Shown: positions 52,527 through 62,468, numbered from the stretch's first letter. The stretch: DNA of 64,000 nucleotides from Saccharothrix sp. NRRL B-16348 (GCF_001280085.1 NZ_LGED01000114.1:1-64000), one strand, 5' to 3'. Notes: generated by a model from the sequence alone, not told the origin. Program-made: numbers and translations.

Positions 52527-54020
52527 ATGCGGCGGATCATGGGAACCGAAGTCGAGTACGGCATCTCGGTGCCGGGTGACGCGACGGCGAACCCGGTGCT
52601 CACCTCGACACAGGTCGTGCTGGCCTACGCGGCGGCCGCCGACATACCGCGGGCGCGCCGGGCGCGCTGGGACTACGAGGTCGAGTCGCCGCTGCGCGAC
52701 GCGCGCGGCTTCGACCTCGGCACGCCCGGCGGCCACCCCGGCGACAGCGACGTCGAGGACCTGGGCGCGGCCAACGTCATCCTCACCAACGGCGCGCGCC
52801 TCTACGTCGACCACGCGCACCCCGAGTACTCGGCGCCCGAGGTCACCAACGCGCGCGACGCGGTGATCTGGGACAAGGCGGGGGAGCGGGTGATGGAGGA
52901 GGCCGCGATGCGCGCGGCCACCGTCCCCGGCCAGCCCAGGCTCCAGCTCTACAAGAACAACGTGGACGGCAAGGGCGCCAGCTACGGCACCCACGAGAAC
53001 TACCTGATGCAGCGCAGCACGCCGTTCACCGCGGTGATCGCCGGGCTCACGCCGTTCTTCGCGTCCCGCCAGGTCGTGGTCGGCTCCGGCCGCGTCGGCC
53101 TCGGCGCGGCGGGCGAGGAGGCCGGCTACCAGCTGTCCCAGCGCTCCGACTACATCGAGGTCGAGGTCGGCCTGGAGACCACGCTCAAGCGGGGCATCAT
53201 CAACACCCGCGACGAGCCGCACGCCGACGCGGACAAGTACCGCCGGCTGCACGTGATCATCGGCGACGCGAACCTCGCCGAGTACTCCACCTACATCAAG
53301 TGCGGCTCCACGTCGCTGGTGCTCGACATGATCGAGGCCGGCCGCCGGTTCGACGACCTGCGGCTGCAGGAGCCGGTCCGGGCGGTGCACCAGATCAGCC
53401 ACGACCCGACCCTCAAGGTGAAGGTCGAGCTGTCGAACGGGCGCAAGTTCACCGGATTGGACCTGCAGTTCGCCTACTACGAGCGCGCCGCCGCGTTCGT
53501 CGAGCAGGAGGGCTACGGCGACCGGGACGTGCTGCGCGTGTGGGGCGAGGTGCTCGACGCGCTGGCCCGCGACCCGCAGGAGTGCGCCGACCGACTCGAC
53601 TGGGTGGCGAAACTGCGGTTGCTCGAAGGTTATCGCGCCCGGGACGGCCTGGCCTGGGGCTCGCCCCGGCTGTCGCTGGTCGACCTGCAGTACTCGGACG
53701 TGCGGCTCGACAAGGGCCTGTACAACCGGCTGGTGGCCCGCGGCTCGATGAAACGCCTGGTCAGCGAGGAGGAGGTGCGTGCGGCCATCCTCGCTCCGCC
53801 GGAGGACACCCGCGCCTACTTCCGGGGTCGCTGCCTGGAGCGCTACCCCACTTCGGTGGCCGCCGCGTCGTGGGATTCGGTGATCTTCGACCTCGGTCGG
53901 GAATCACTCGTCCGGATCCCCACCCTGGAACCGCTGCGCGGCACGAAAGCGCACGTCGGAGCCCTGCTGGAAGCCTCGGACACGGCCGAGCAACTGGTGG
54001 AGGCGCTCACCCGGGGCTGA
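52527..54020 (+). CDS. dop: Deamidase/depupylase of Pup
   Basis: 497 residues of the glutamine-synthetase-like Dop/PafA family. The N-terminal [18 protein letters not shown] carries the first metal-binding Glu; [12 protein letters not shown] and [19 protein letters not shown] are conserved active-site loops. A region about residues 40-75 ([26 protein letters not shown]) is the Dop-specific loop that distinguishes it from PafA. Dop removes Pup from targets, and where Pup ends in Gln also deamidates it. ATG 52527 lies 6 nt behind TAGTCT (52515-52520), so the pup-proteasome operon begins with a leaderless dop. Confidence 0.95.
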   Translation: MRRIMGTEVEYGISVPGDATANPVLTSTQVVLAYAAAADIPRARRARWDYEVESPLRDARGFDLGTPGGHPGDSDVEDLGAANVILTNGARLYVDHAHPEYSAPEVTNARDAVIWDKAGERVMEEAAMRAATVPGQPRLQLYKNNVDGKGASYGTHENYLMQRSTPFTAVIAGLTPFFASRQVVVGSGRVGLGAAGEEAGYQLSQRSDYIEVEVGLETTLKRGIINTRDEPHADADKYRRLHVIIGDANLAEYSTYIKCGSTSLVLDMIEAGRRFDDLRLQEPVRAVHQISHDPTLKVKVELSNGRKFTGLDLQFAYYERAAAFVEQEGYGDRDVLRVWGEVLDALARDPQECADRLDWVAKLRLLEGYRARDGLAWGSPRLSLVDLQYSDVRLDKGLYNRLVARGSMKRLVSEEEVRAAILAPPEDTRAYFRGRCLERYPTSVAAASWDSVIFDLGRESLVRIPTLEPLRGTKAHVGALLEASDTAEQLVEALTRG

Positions 54021-54104
54021 TCAACAGACCCGAGTGGCAGGCGCAGGATGTCGTGCCTGGTGGGTAGTGTTTAACTCGCAGGACCCGAAGACCGGGAGGT
54101 CGAC

Positions 54105-54299
54105 ATGGCCCAGGAACAGGTTCAGCGCCAAGGCGGCGGTGACGGCGACGAGAACGGCGACGGCGCGGCCGGCGCCGGCCAGGAACGCCGGGAGAAGCTC
54201 GGCGAGGACGTCGACGCCATCCTCGACGAGATCGACGACGTGCTCGAGGAGAACGCCGAAGACTTCGTCCGCGCGTACGTGCAAAAGGGCGGCGAGTAA
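54105..54299 (+). CDS. pup: Prokaryotic ubiquitin-like protein Pup
   Basis: 64 residues, mostly disordered and acidic. The helix-forming C-terminal half ([35 protein letters not shown]) binds the coiled coils of the ARC ATPase. The final residues are GGE rather than GGQ, so the C-terminal glutamate is ready for PafA to link to target lysines without deamidation. ATG 54105 follows GGGAGGT. It sits 84 bp after dop and 34 bp before prcB, the standard order. pafA, the ligase gene, is not in this window. Confidence 0.97.
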   Translation: MAQEQVQRQGGGDGDENGDGAAGAGQERREKLGEDVDAILDEIDDVLEENAEDFVRAYVQKGGE

Positions 54300-54333
54300 G
54301 AAGCCGCCGGCGGGACAGGAGAGAAACCAACAC

Positions 54334-55182
54334 ATGGACCACAGCTCGACCGGGCACTACCCGGCCGCGTCGCTGCCCCCGGCCTACCTCAGGCCGGGGT
54401 CGTCGTCGTTCACCGATTTCCTCCGCGCGCAGGCCCCCGAACTGCTGCCGTCGAGCCGCACCCTGCCCGAGGGCAGCGCGGTGCAGGCTCCGCACGGCAC
54501 GACCATCGTCGCCCTCACGTTCAAGGGCGGCGTGGTGATCGCGGGCGACCGGCGCGCCACGATGGGCAACGTGATCGCCCAGCGCGACATGAAGAAGGTG
54601 TTCATCACCGACGACCACTCGGCGGTGGGCATCGCGGGCACGGCGGGCATCGCGGTCGAGATCGTCCGGCTCTACGCGGTCGAGCTCCGGCACTACGAGA
54701 AGATCGAGGGCGTCTCGCTGTCGCTGGACGGCAAGGCGAACCGGCTCTCCGCGATGATCAAGGGCAACCTCGACGCCGCGCTCGCGGGCCTGGCGGTCGT
54801 GCCGCTGTTCGCCGGCTTCGACACCGACGCGCCCGACCCGGACCGCGCGGGCCGCATCGTGTCCTACGACGTGACGGGCGGGCGGTACGAGGAGTCGCAG
54901 GGCTACCAGGCCGTCGGCTCCGGCTCGCTGTTCGCGAAGTCGGCCATGAAGAAGCTGTACAACCCCGACGCGGACGCCGAGGGCGCCACCAGGACCGCGA
55001 TCGAGGCGTTGTACGACGCGGCCGACGACGACTCGGGCACCGGCGGTCCGGACGTGATCCGCAAGATCTACCCGGTCGTCGTGACGATCACCGCCGACGG
55101 CGCGGCCCACCTGTCCGACGCGGACACCGCCACGTTGGCCGAGTCGGTCGTCGAGGGCCGCAAGGCCAAGCCGGCGGGCTGA
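54334..55182 (+). CDS. prcB: 20S proteasome beta subunit
   Basis: 282 residues. A 55-residue propeptide is removed to expose Thr56 ([25 protein letters not shown]), the N-terminal nucleophile; Lys and Asp of the active site are in [13 protein letters not shown] and following. [25 protein letters not shown] and the ending [14 protein letters not shown] are typical. Fourteen copies form the two inner rings. ATG 54334 follows AGGAGAG. It is cotranscribed with pup and followed after 55 bp by prcA. Confidence 0.96.
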   Translation: MDHSSTGHYPAASLPPAYLRPGSSSFTDFLRAQAPELLPSSRTLPEGSAVQAPHGTTIVALTFKGGVVIAGDRRATMGNVIAQRDMKKVFITDDHSAVGIAGTAGIAVEIVRLYAVELRHYEKIEGVSLSLDGKANRLSAMIKGNLDAALAGLAVVPLFAGFDTDAPDPDRAGRIVSYDVTGGRYEESQGYQAVGSGSLFAKSAMKKLYNPDADAEGATRTAIEALYDAADDDSGTGGPDVIRKIYPVVVTITADGAAHLSDADTATLAESVVEGRKAKPAG

Positions 55183-55237
55183 GCGCCGTGTCGACCCCCA
55201 TCCCCACCCTCATCCGCCGAGCCCGGGAGCCGCAGCA

Positions 55238-56053
55238 GTGACGATGCCGTTGTACGCCTCACCCGAGCAGATCCTCCGCGATCGCGCGGAGTACGCCCGG
55301 AAGGGCATCGCCCGAGGCCGGAGCGTCGTCGTGCTCCGGTACGCCGACGGCGTGCTGTTCGTGGCGGAGAACCCGTCCGCGACCCTGCACAAGGTGTCCG
55401 AGATCTACGACCGGATCGCGTTCGCCGCGGTCGGCCGCTACAGCGAGTTCGAGAACCTGCGCCAGGCGGGCATCCGGTTCGCCGACATCCGCGGGTACCA
55501 GAACGACCCGCGCGACGTGACGGGCCGCTCGCTGGCGAACGTCTACGCCCAGACCCTGGGCTCGATCTTCGCCGAGCAGATCAAGCCGCTCGAGGTGGAG
55601 ATCTGCGTCGCCGAGGTCGGCGCCGACCCGGAGCAGGACACGCTGTACCGCCTGACCTACGACGGCTCGATCGTGGAAGAGCCGCAGTACGTCGTGATGG
55701 GCGGCCAGGCCGAGGCGACGGGCACCGCCCTCAAGGACGCCTACACCGAGGGCCAGCCCCTGGCCGACGCCGTCCGCACCGCCGTCGGGGCCCTCAGCTC
55801 CGGCAGCACCACCACGGGCAACGGCAAGCCGGACCTCCTCGACCGCGGCAAGCTGGAAGTGGCGGTCCTGGAACGCGCCCGGCCGCGACGGGCGTTCCGC
55901 CGCATCACGGGCGCCGCACTGGCGGCCCTGCTCCCCGGCGACGACCCGGCGCCGGCCGAGGCCGAGCCGGAGCCCGAGGCGCCACCCGCCAAGGGCGGCA
56001 AGAAGAAGCCGGTGACGGACGTGAACCTCCCGCCGAACGACGACAAGGCGTAG
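55238..56053 (+). CDS. prcA: 20S proteasome alpha subunit
   Basis: 271 residues. Alpha subunits form the outer rings that gate entry and dock ARC. The N-terminal gate segment [31 protein letters not shown] is typical, as are [22 protein letters not shown] and [23 protein letters not shown]. Unlike prcB there is no catalytic Thr. The C-terminal 45 residues are a disordered Pro/Glu/Lys-rich tail, common in actinobacterial PrcA. GTG 55238 is used (ATG 55244 two codons later is the alternative). A strong terminator follows. Confidence 0.96.
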   Translation: MTMPLYASPEQILRDRAEYARKGIARGRSVVVLRYADGVLFVAENPSATLHKVSEIYDRIAFAAVGRYSEFENLRQAGIRFADIRGYQNDPRDVTGRSLANVYAQTLGSIFAEQIKPLEVEICVAEVGADPEQDTLYRLTYDGSIVEEPQYVVMGGQAEATGTALKDAYTEGQPLADAVRTAVGALSSGSTTTGNGKPDLLDRGKLEVAVLERARPRRAFRRITGAALAALLPGDDPAPAEAEPEPEAPPAKGGKKKPVTDVNLPPNDDKA

Positions 56054-56068
56054 GTTCCGCACGCGACC

Positions 56069-56104
56069 GCGAAGGCCCCCGGCGACCGTGCCGGGGGCCT
56101 TCGC
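56069..56104. terminator. Terminator of the dop-pup-prcBA operon
   Basis: GCGAAGGCCCCCGGC pairs perfectly with GCCGGGGGCCTTCGC around a 6-nt loop, 16 bp after the prcA stop and just before the stop of a convergent small gene. It can act in both directions. Confidence 0.9.
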
Positions 56105-56109
56105 CGTGC

Positions 56110-56355
56110 CTACAGGAAGATCTTGACCAGCTGGTCGCGCCCCTCGGGGTCGCGCAGCACCACCTGGTTGCCCGCGCGCAGCTCCGAGTCGACGAACTCG
56201 TAGATCAGCAACGCCCGGTTGACCAGGTCGACCTTCTTCAACCCGGTCCGGTCCTGCAGCTTGCCCAACGCCTCGACCGCCTCCGCGATGAGCGCGACGT
56301 TGACGCGGTCCACCACGGCAGGCTTGTCCGACGTGTCCCGCTCGACCGACGACAT
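56110..56355 (-). CDS. Small conserved protein, ribbon-helix-helix-like
   Basis: 81 residues: RVNVALIAEAVEALGKLQDRTGLKKVDLVNRALLIYEFVDSELRAGNQVVLRDPEG. The pattern of a short beta strand (RVNVALI), a helix with LGKLQDRTGLKKVDLVNRAL and a second helix is that of ribbon-helix-helix DNA-binding domains, as in similar small actinobacterial proteins. ATG 56355 follows GAGGTG. It is convergent with prcA. A role as transcriptional regulator or antitoxin-like protein is possible; no toxin gene is adjacent. Confidence 0.75.
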   Translation of the reverse strand: MSSVERDTSDKPAVVDRVNVALIAEAVEALGKLQDRTGLKKVDLVNRALLIYEFVDSELRAGNQVVLRDPEGRDQLVKIFL

Positions 56356-56547
56356 GGCGCACCTCGCTCCTCGTTGCTCTGCCCAGCATCGCACTTCCGG
56401 TGCCGATTCGCCACAGAATCGGTGGGGAAAGTGTGGACATCGTGATGTCGGGGTGGCACGATCGGAGTGCGTGCTCACGTGGGTGCCAGACACGGGGAAG
56501 GACGGGCGGCGTTCGGGGGAAATGTCGACCCGTCGTTCCACCCCGGA

Positions 56548-56590
56548 CCCTCGAGCCCTTTCGCCCACCAGGGTGGAAAGGGCTCGAGGG
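56548..56590 (+). promoter_or_regulatory. 15-bp perfect hairpin in the leader of the membrane-protein gene
   Basis: CCCTCGAGCCCTTTC and GAAAGGGCTCGAGGG are exact complements with a 13-nt loop (GCCCACCAGGGTG) that can also pair internally. It ends 19 bp before the ATG at 56610. It may be a leader attenuator, a terminator for upstream transcription or an RNA-stability element. No short leader peptide is evident. Confidence 0.6.
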
Positions 56591-56609
56591 GTGAAGAAAG
56601 GCACCTCGC

Positions 56610-56954
56610 ATGAGTATCGCAACGCCGGTTCCGGGCACGTCCGGAGCCGACAACCCGGCGGGCTGGGGCGACCCGACCCGCGAAGCGCGAGTGCGCGTGG
56701 AGAAGTCGGGTCTCAAGGTTGAAGTGGCCGTGCCCTCCAGCCAAGCGCCCCGCCTGCTGCACGCGGCCGTGCTCGCACTGGTGATGAGCGGGGTGCTCCT
56801 CGGCCCCGTGCTGACGCTCAGGGCGGTCCCGGTGGACTTCCCGGTGTGGGCGACGGTCGGCTTGATCGCCGGTCAGATCGGCCTGTTCGGGCTGGTCGCG
56901 TTGATCGCGCGACGGGCCTCCTGGTCGGGAGAGAGGACCCGGAGGCGGGGCTGA
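56610..56954 (+). CDS. Small integral membrane protein (hypothetical)
   Basis: 114 residues: a hydrophilic N-terminal half (SIATPVPGTSGADNPAGWG, then a basic stretch) and two transmembrane helices, LLHAAVLALVMSGVLLGPVLTL and VWATVGLIAGQIGLFGLVALI, ending in a positively charged tail RRASWSGERTRRRG. ATG 56610 follows AGAAAGG. It has no family I recognise. A perfect terminator-like hairpin follows it and another precedes it, so it is a single-gene unit. Confidence 0.65.
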   Translation: MSIATPVPGTSGADNPAGWGDPTREARVRVEKSGLKVEVAVPSSQAPRLLHAAVLALVMSGVLLGPVLTLRAVPVDFPVWATVGLIAGQIGLFGLVALIARRASWSGERTRRRG

Positions 56955-56991
56955 CCCGCGAAAGGGGCACTCGTCGTGAGTGCCCCTTTCG
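56955..56991. terminator. Bidirectional terminator
   Basis: CGCGAAAGGGGCACTC pairs perfectly with GAGTGCCCCTTTCGCG (16 bp, 5-nt loop) right at the stop of the membrane protein and 7 bp before the stop of the convergent thioesterase gene. Confidence 0.92.
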
Positions 56992-56997
56992 CGTGAA

Positions 56998-57450
56998 TCA
57001 GGCGCGTGCCAGCGGTGACGGCAGCTCGGCGAAGTCCTGGGTGCGCTCCAAGCCCGTGAGCACGGCGAGCAGGTCGTCCGAGGGCGTGACGAGCTTGCGG
57101 GCGTCCAGGTCCAGCCAGCCGGCCGTGGTCACGATGGTGGCGGCGGTGCGGCCGTCGGCCCTGACGATCCTGTTGTGCAGGCGGAACCGGGCGCCGTCCG
57201 ACGCGAGGCCGGCCAGGCGCAGTTCGACCACGACCGGGTCGAGCAGGCGCAGCTCGGCGCGGTACCGGATGTCGTCGCCGTGGGAGACCGGGCCGATGCG
57301 GCGGGCGGCGAACTCGGCGACCGGGAAGCCCGCCGAGGCGAAGTACTGCATCCGGTTGTCCTCGGCCGCGTCCAGGTACGCGGTGGTGCGCATGTGGCCG
57401 TTCTGGTCGACGTCCGGCCAGCGCACGTGGGTGGTGCTGGTGAAGGGCAT
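56998..57450 (-). CDS. Hot-dog acyl-CoA thioesterase (4HBT type)
   Basis: 150 residues: HVRWPDVDQNGHMRTTAYLDAAEDNRMQYF is the 4HBT active-site region with Asp in DVDQNGH, followed by the standard strands (RRIGPVSHGDDIRYRAELRLLDPVVVELRL, RFRLHNRIVRADGRTAATI). The YbgC/FcbC-like family hydrolyses small acyl-CoA thioesters. ATG 57450 is the natural start. It is downstream of glpD in the same direction with a 42-bp gap, so it may be the last gene of the glycerol operon, in the position of the extra downstream gene in the Streptomyces gyl operon. Confidence 0.87.
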   Translation of the reverse strand: MPFTSTTHVRWPDVDQNGHMRTTAYLDAAEDNRMQYFASAGFPVAEFAARRIGPVSHGDDIRYRAELRLLDPVVVELRLAGLASDGARFRLHNRIVRADGRTAATIVTTAGWLDLDARKLVTPSDDLLAVLTGLERTQDFAELPSPLARA

Positions 57451-57492
57451 GCGCCGAGTATGCGCAACCCCACCGACACCACCCCGCCCGAC

Positions 57493-59034
57493 TTACGCGA
57501 TCGCCTTGGCCAGCAACCGGCCCGTGCGCTCGCGCACCGACGGCGTGTCCAGCCCGCGCACCACCACGGTGGTCCGCCGCCGCAGCACGTCGTCGACCTC
57601 GGTCGCCCACTCGTACCGCTGCGCGTGCGCCACCTGCGCCCAGATGTCGGGCCCGTCCGGGTGGACGCGGTCCAGCAGCGACGGGTCGTCCGACGCCAAC
57701 GCCAGCACCTCGTGGCTCACCGTCCCGTAGTGCGTGGCCAGGTGCCGCAGCACGTCGTCCGGCACCAGCGGCAGCTCCCGCCCCAGCTGCGCCCACACCC
57801 GCTCGGGCGGCGCGGCGCCCGGCAACGCCGCGGGCACCCCGTCGAACGCCCGCGACAGGTCCCGGCCGAGCGCGTCGCCGACCCGCGCCAGCACCGAAGC
57901 GCCGATGCGCCGGAACGTGGTCCACTTGCCGCCCGCCACGCTGATCATCCCGCCGCGCCCGCGGGTGATCACGGTCTCGCGCTTGGCGTGGCTGGTGTCG
58001 CCGGACCCGCCGGGCAGCACGCGCAGCCCGGCGAACGTGTACGCCAGCCGTGACCGGTCCAGCGCCTCGGACGAGATGCCCACCGACGCCTCGCCGAGGA
58101 TCTGGTCGATGTCGGCCTGCGAGCACCGCACGTCGGCCGGGTCGCCCTCGTAGACCTCGTCGGTCGTGCCCAGCAGGAGCTGGCCCTCCCACGGGATGGC
58201 GAACGACACCCGCACGTCGTCCACCGGGATGGTCATCGCCGCACGCCACGGCGTGTCCGTCTTCAGCACCAGGTGGGCGCCCTTGGACAGCCGGATGCTC
58301 GGCGCGGCCGCCGCGTCCTCCATCCGCCGCACCGAGTCCAGCCACGGCCCGGTCGCGTTGACCACCACCGACGCGTCCAGCCCGAACCCGCCGCCGTCCA
58401 CCTTGTCCCGCAGCTCGACCCCGGTCACCACCGAGCCCCGCTTGCGCAGCCCCACGACCTCGACGTGGTTGAGCAGCACGGCGCCCGCCTCGGCCGCCGC
58501 ACGCGCCGCCGTGATGGCCACGCGCGCGTCGTTCATCTGGTGGTCGTAGTACAGCGCCGCGCCGCGCAGACCGTCGGTCCGCAGGTGCGGCACGTACTCC
58601 ACGGCCCGCCGCGCCGACAGCACCTTGCCCACGCCGTCGCCGAACCCGGACAGCGCCGAGTACAGCACCACGCCCGCGCCGAGCACCGGCCGCGAGTGCG
58701 GCCCGCCCCGGTACACCGGCACCAGGAACGGCAGCGGCCGGACCAGGTGCGGCGCCAGCCGGTCGCCCAACGCGCGCCGCTCCGCGTGGTTCTCCCGCAC
58801 CATCGGCACCGCGCCCGGACCCATCGCCAGGTACCGCAGGCCGCCGTGCACGAGCTTGGACGACGCGCTGGACGTGGCGCCCGCGAAGTCGCCCGCCTCG
58901 ACCAGCGCGACCCGCAGGCCCGACCGTGCCGCCGCCCACGTGGTGGCGATGCCCAGCGCGCCGCCGCCGATCACGACCAGGTCGAAGGCGCCGTGTCCCA
59001 GCGACTCGCGCGCCCTGGCCCGTTGTTCACTCAT
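57493..59034 (-). CDS. glpD: Glycerol-3-phosphate dehydrogenase (FAD, respiratory)
   Basis: 513 residues. It oxidises glycerol 3-phosphate to dihydroxyacetone phosphate and passes electrons to the quinone pool, at the inner face of the membrane. The N-terminal FAD site is [47 protein letters not shown] is the GlpD signature; a substrate-side KWTTFRRIG and GPWLDSVRR are conserved. The ATG overlaps the end of glpK by 8 bp (ATGAGTGA), so the two are coupled. This is the class typical of actinobacteria, about 510-570 residues. Confidence 0.95.
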   Translation of the reverse strand: MSEQRARARESLGHGAFDLVVIGGGALGIATTWAAARSGLRVALVEAGDFAGATSSASSKLVHGGLRYLAMGPGAVPMVRENHAERRALGDRLAPHLVRPLPFLVPVYRGGPHSRPVLGAGVVLYSALSGFGDGVGKVLSARRAVEYVPHLRTDGLRGAALYYDHQMNDARVAITAARAAAEAGAVLLNHVEVVGLRKRGSVVTGVELRDKVDGGGFGLDASVVVNATGPWLDSVRRMEDAAAAPSIRLSKGAHLVLKTDTPWRAAMTIPVDDVRVSFAIPWEGQLLLGTTDEVYEGDPADVRCSQADIDQILGEASVGISSEALDRSRLAYTFAGLRVLPGGSGDTSHAKRETVITRGRGGMISVAGGKWTTFRRIGASVLARVGDALGRDLSRAFDGVPAALPGAAPPERVWAQLGRELPLVPDDVLRHLATHYGTVSHEVLALASDDPSLLDRVHPDGPDIWAQVAHAQRYEWATEVDDVLRRRTTVVVRGLDTPSVRERTGRLLAKAIA

Positions 59035-60517
59035 CGTTGTCGTCCTCGTCGATCCAGCCGACGGTCCGCTCGACCGCCTTCTTCCACTTGCGGTAGCCCT
59101 TGTCGCGCGTCTTCGCGTCCATCGTCGGCAGCCACTCGGCGGCCTTGTGCCAGTTCTCCCGCAGGGTCTCGGTGTCCGACCAGTAGCCGACCGCGAGACC
59201 CGCCGCGTAGGCCGCGCCCAGGCACGTGGTCTCGGCGACGATCGGCCGCACCACGGGCACGTCCAGCACGTCGGACAGGAAGCCCATGAGCAGGTTGTTG
59301 GCCGTCATGCCGCCGTCGACCTTCAACGCGACCAGTTCGACGCCGGAGTCGGCGTTCATCGCGTCCACGACCTCACGGGTCTGCCACGCGGTCGCCTCCA
59401 GCACCGCGCGGGCGATGTGGCCCTTGTCGATGTAGCCGGTGAGGCCCGCGATGATGCCGCGCGCGTCGGACCGCCAGTGGGGCGCGAACAGGCCGGAGAA
59501 CGCGGGCACGAAGTACGCGCCGCCGTTGTCCTCCACCGACCGTGCCAGGGTCTCGATCTCGGGGGCGCTGCCGATCAGGCCCATCTTGTCGCGGAACCAC
59601 TGCACCAGCGCGCCGGTCACCGCGATGGCGCCCTCCAGCGCGTACGCGGCCGGCTGGTCGCCGATCTTGTAGCCGACCGTGGTGAGCAGGCCGTTCTCCG
59701 AGACCACCGGCTTGTCGCCGGTGTTGACCAGCAGGAAGCTGCCGGTGCCGTAGGTGCACTTGCCCTCGCCGGGCGAGTAGCAGGTCTGGCCGAACAGGGC
59801 GGCCTGCTGGTCGCCGAGCGCGGACGCCACCGGGACGCCCTCCAGCGTGCCGGTCGCGGTGCCGTAGACCTCGGCGGACGAGCGGATCTCCGGCAGCATC
59901 GCCTTGGGCACGCCGATCGCGTCGACCAGCTCGTCGTCCCAGTCCAGGGTCTCCAGGTTCATCAGCATGGTGCGGCTGGCGTTGGTGACGTCGGTGACGT
60001 GGCGGCCGGTGAGCTTCCAGATCAGCCAGGTGTCCATGGTGCCGAACAGCACCTCGCCGCGTTCGCCGCGCTCGCGCAGGCCGTCGACGTGGTCGAGCAG
60101 CCAGCGGACCTTGGGCCCGGAGAAGTAGGTGGCCAGCGGCAGGCCGCACTTCTCCCGGAACCGGTTCTGCTCGCCGAGCTCCTTGACCAGCTGGTCGGTG
60201 CGGGTGTCCTGCCAGACGATCGCGTTGTGCACGGGCTTGCCGGTGGCCTTGTCCCACACCAGCGTGGTCTCGCGCTGGTTGGTGATGCCGACGGCGGCCA
60301 GGTCGTGCACGGTCAGCGACGCCTTCTGCAGGGCGCCGTGCACGACGTCGAGCACGTTGGCCCAGATCTCCTCGGCGTCGTGCTCGACCCAGCCGGGCTT
60401 GGGGAAGATCTGCCGGTGCTCCTTCTGCGCCACGGACACGATCGCGCCGCCGTGGTCGAAGACGATGCAGCGCGAGGAGGTCGTGCCCTGGTCGATGGCT
60501 GCGATGTAGGTGCTCAC
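59027..60517 (-). CDS. glpK: Glycerol kinase
   Basis: 496 residues of the FGGY kinase family. It phosphorylates glycerol with ATP in the cytoplasm. [19 protein letters not shown] is the N-terminal phosphate-binding loop; [33 protein letters not shown] holds conserved catalytic residues; the second FGGY signature, [24 protein letters not shown], is intact. The GTG start is 12 bp downstream of the glpF stop, and its own stop overlaps glpD. Expression is expected with glpF under the IclR-type regulator. Confidence 0.97.
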   Translation of the reverse strand: MSTYIAAIDQGTTSSRCIVFDHGGAIVSVAQKEHRQIFPKPGWVEHDAEEIWANVLDVVHGALQKASLTVHDLAAVGITNQRETTLVWDKATGKPVHNAIVWQDTRTDQLVKELGEQNRFREKCGLPLATYFSGPKVRWLLDHVDGLRERGERGEVLFGTMDTWLIWKLTGRHVTDVTNASRTMLMNLETLDWDDELVDAIGVPKAMLPEIRSSAEVYGTATGTLEGVPVASALGDQQAALFGQTCYSPGEGKCTYGTGSFLLVNTGDKPVVSENGLLTTVGYKIGDQPAAYALEGAIAVTGALVQWFRDKMGLIGSAPEIETLARSVEDNGGAYFVPAFSGLFAPHWRSDARGIIAGLTGYIDKGHIARAVLEATAWQTREVVDAMNADSGVELVALKVDGGMTANNLLMGFLSDVLDVPVVRPIVAETTCLGAAYAAGLAVGYWSDTETLRENWHKAAEWLPTMDAKTRDKGYRKWKKAVERTVGWIDEDDNDE

Positions 60518-60529
60518 GTGTGACGCTCC

Positions 60530-61240
60530 TCAGTAGACGGCGATGTCGACGAGCCCGGCCAATGCTCCGCCGATCAGCGGACCCACCACGGGGATCCAGG
60601 CGTATCCCCAGTCCGATCCACCCTTTCCGGGGATCGGCAGCACGGCGTGCGCGAGGCGCGGACCGAGGTCGCGCGCGGGGTTGATGGCGTAGCCCGTCGG
60701 CCCGCCGAGGGACATGCCGATGCCGACGACCAGCAGGGCGACGATCAGCACGCCGGTGCCGGAGGTCTCCAGGCCCTTGGTCTGACCGGTCGCCAGGATG
60801 ACGAACACCAGCACGAACGTGGCGATGACCTCGGTGGTGAGGTTCTGCGCGCGGTGGCGGACCTCCGGCCCGGTGGCGAAGATGCCGAGCACCTCGCCGG
60901 TGTTGGCGCGGAACTGGCCCAGGTAGGCGAAGTAGCACAGGACGGCGCCGGTGAACGCGCCGAGGAGCTGGGCGCCCACGTACAGCGGGACGGTGCTCCA
61001 GTCGCCGTTGTGGATGGCCAGGCCGACGGTGACGGCCGGGTTGAGGTGCGCGCCGGACAGCGGTGCGACCGCGTAGGCGCCCGCGAGCACCGCGAAGCCC
61101 CAGCCGAACGTGATCACCACCCATCCCGCGCCGTTCGACTTGGACTTCGCCAACACGACGCCCGCGACGACGCCGTTGCCCAGCAGCAACAGCAGTGCGG
61201 TGCCGAGGAACTCACCGATGAAGATCGACTGGTTGGTCAT
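60530..61240 (-). CDS. glpF: Glycerol facilitator (aquaglyceroporin)
   Basis: 236 residues, six helices and two half-helices with the NPA motifs: first [14 protein letters not shown], second [16 protein letters not shown]; the Asp after the second NPA is the glycerol-channel type that separates GlpF from water-only AqpZ. ATG 61240 ([17 protein letters not shown]) follows GAGGG; the frame continues upstream into the promoter and operator, which cannot be coding. It is the first gene of the glpF-glpK-glpD operon. Glycerol crosses the membrane by facilitated diffusion and is trapped by GlpK. Confidence 0.95.
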   Translation of the reverse strand: MTNQSIFIGEFLGTALLLLLGNGVVAGVVLAKSKSNGAGWVVITFGWGFAVLAGAYAVAPLSGAHLNPAVTVGLAIHNGDWSTVPLYVGAQLLGAFTGAVLCYFAYLGQFRANTGEVLGIFATGPEVRHRAQNLTTEVIATFVLVFVILATGQTKGLETSGTGVLIVALLVVGIGMSLGGPTGYAINPARDLGPRLAHAVLPIPGKGGSDWGYAWIPVVGPLIGGALAGLVDIAVY

Positions 61241-61267
61241 CCACGCGCCCTCTCTGGCCTGAATGCC

Positions 61268-61284
61268 GTTCGACAATGTCGTAC
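61268..61284. promoter_or_regulatory. IclR/GylR-type operator at glpF
   Basis: GTTCGACAATGTCGTAC, a dyad with one arm mismatch, lies between the glpF -10 box and its start. It differs by two bases from the perfect palindrome at the iclR promoter. Location just downstream of the transcription start is suited to repression. Confidence 0.75.
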
Positions 61285-61295
61285 GGTGCGCGTGA

Positions 61296-61324
61296 ATCCT
61301 GTGCCGACGCTCACAAGATGTCAA
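61296..61324 (-). promoter_or_regulatory. glpF promoter with consensus -35
   Basis: On the minus strand TTGACA (61324-61319) and CAGGAT (61301-61296) are separated by exactly 17 bp. The -35 is a perfect housekeeping-sigma consensus and is placed 56-84 bp upstream of the glpF start, right after the iclR stop. The operator at 61268-61284 lies just downstream. Confidence 0.75.
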
Positions 61325-61343
61325 CCCTTCCGAAATGCCTACG

Positions 61344-62111
61344 TCACCACGGGATGGCGCCGAGCTCGCGCGATATCGACCGCGCGGCCTCACGCACGTA
61401 GGACACGAGGTCCGTGCGCGGCTGCTTCTTCTCGTCGCACAGCCGCTCGACCGGCCCGGAGATGCCGACCGCGCCCACGGTCACCGCCCGCCGGTCCCGG
61501 ATGGGCGCCGCCAGCGACACCTCGCCGTCGACCAGCTCTTCCACGTCCGACGCCCAGCCGCGCTGCCTGACCTGCTCCAACGTGTCGCTGAGCGCGTCGA
61601 GGTCGGTGATCGTGGCGGGCGTGTACGCCTTGAGCGGCTCGTCGTCGGCGAGGCTCAGCCCGACGGGGTCGTCGGCCAGCAGCACCTTGCCCAACGCGCT
61701 GGCGTGCGAGGGCAGCAGCGCGCCGACCTCGAGCACCTGGCGTGAGTTGTCCGGCCGGAAGACGTGGTGCACTACCAGCACCTGGTTCTCGTGCAGGGTG
61801 CCGATGCGGACGCTCTCCATGCTGCGCGAGGCCAGCGAGTCCGACCAGTTCAGCGCACGGGTGCGCAGCTCGTTGCCGTCGAGGTAGCTGCTGCCGATGT
61901 GGAACAGCGCCGCGCCGAGCTGGTACTTGCCCGTGTCCGGCGACTGCTCGACGAACCCGACCAGCTGCAGCGTCCGGAGGATGCCGTGCACGGTGGGTTT
62001 GGGCAGCTCGAGGGCGCGGGCCAGCTCCGCGACACCCATCCGCCGCGCGCCGCTGGCCAGCAGCCGCAACACCGCGGCTGCCCGTTCGATGGACTGGATG
62101 GGACCGGGCAC
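61344..62111 (-). CDS. gylR: IclR-family regulator of glycerol genes (GylR-like)
   Basis: 255 residues. The N-terminal winged HTH is [46 protein letters not shown]; the C-terminal domain binds the effector ([41 protein letters not shown]). In Streptomyces, GylR represses the glycerol operon and its own gene and is induced by glycerol 3-phosphate. Here it is directly upstream of glpF in the same direction, as in the gyl operon. GTG 62111 lies 6 nt downstream of TACAGT (62123-62118), so it is leaderless, with a perfect palindrome over its -35 region. Confidence 0.92.
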   Translation of the reverse strand: MPGPIQSIERAAAVLRLLASGARRMGVAELARALELPKPTVHGILRTLQLVGFVEQSPDTGKYQLGAALFHIGSSYLDGNELRTRALNWSDSLASRSMESVRIGTLHENQVLVVHHVFRPDNSRQVLEVGALLPSHASALGKVLLADDPVGLSLADDEPLKAYTPATITDLDALSDTLEQVRQRGWASDVEELVDGEVSLAAPIRDRRAVTVGAVGISGPVERLCDEKKQPRTDLVSYVREAARSISRELGAIPW

Positions 62112-62133
62112 ACGATCACTGTAGCGCTTGACC

Positions 62134-62150
62134 GTTCGACCATGTCGAAC
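62134..62150. promoter_or_regulatory. IclR/GylR-type operator at its own promoter
   Basis: GTTCGACCATGTCGAAC is a perfect palindrome (7-bp arms, 3-bp centre) overlapping the -35 region of the regulator gene. Together with the near-identical site at 61268-61284 it defines the motif GTTCGAC-N3-GTCGWAC and supports autoregulation. Confidence 0.78.
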
Positions 62151-62171
62151 CCACGGCTCCAGCGACCGGGG

Positions 62172-62468
62172 TCAGCGGCGTTCCGGGGCCAGTCCGAGCA
62201 GGCGACGGCACTGGGGCGGCATGGCCACGCCGTCCGCGATCCGCTCGATCGTGTCCAGCGTGGGCAGCCGCCGCCCGCGCATGTACTCGCTGATCCGCCC
62301 CTGCGCGATGCCGGTGACGCCCGCCAGGTCGTTCTGGCTGCAGCCGGCGTACCGCCTGATCAGCACCAGCAGGCCCGCGATGTCCCGGCACCGCAGCGCG
62401 GCCACGACGTCCGGGCGCGACCACAGGCTCTCCGGCACGCGCGAAACCCACCCAGCTCTGCGTTCCAT
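62172..62468 (-). CDS. Small XRE-family regulator
   Basis: 98 residues that consist of an N-terminal WSRPDVVAALRCRDIAGLLVLIRRYAGCSQNDLAGVTGIAQGRISEYMRGRRLPTLDTIERIADGVAMP. This is the start of a large actinobacterial family in which the XRE domain is normally followed by several hundred residues of TPR repeats that sense a signal. Here the protein stops right after the HTH. ATG 62468 has no obvious Shine-Dalgarno. It is divergent from the secreted lectin gene. Either a stand-alone short version or a truncated gene; nothing TPR-like follows downstream. Confidence 0.8.
   Translation of the reverse strand: MERRAGWVSRVPESLWSRPDVVAALRCRDIAGLLVLIRRYAGCSQNDLAGVTGIAQGRISEYMRGRRLPTLDTIERIADGVAMPPQCRRLLGLAPERR

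Noticed and set aside
58625..60523. A 632-codon frame antisense to glpK and glpD
   Set aside because: Runs across two real, coupled genes and has no recognisable protein features.
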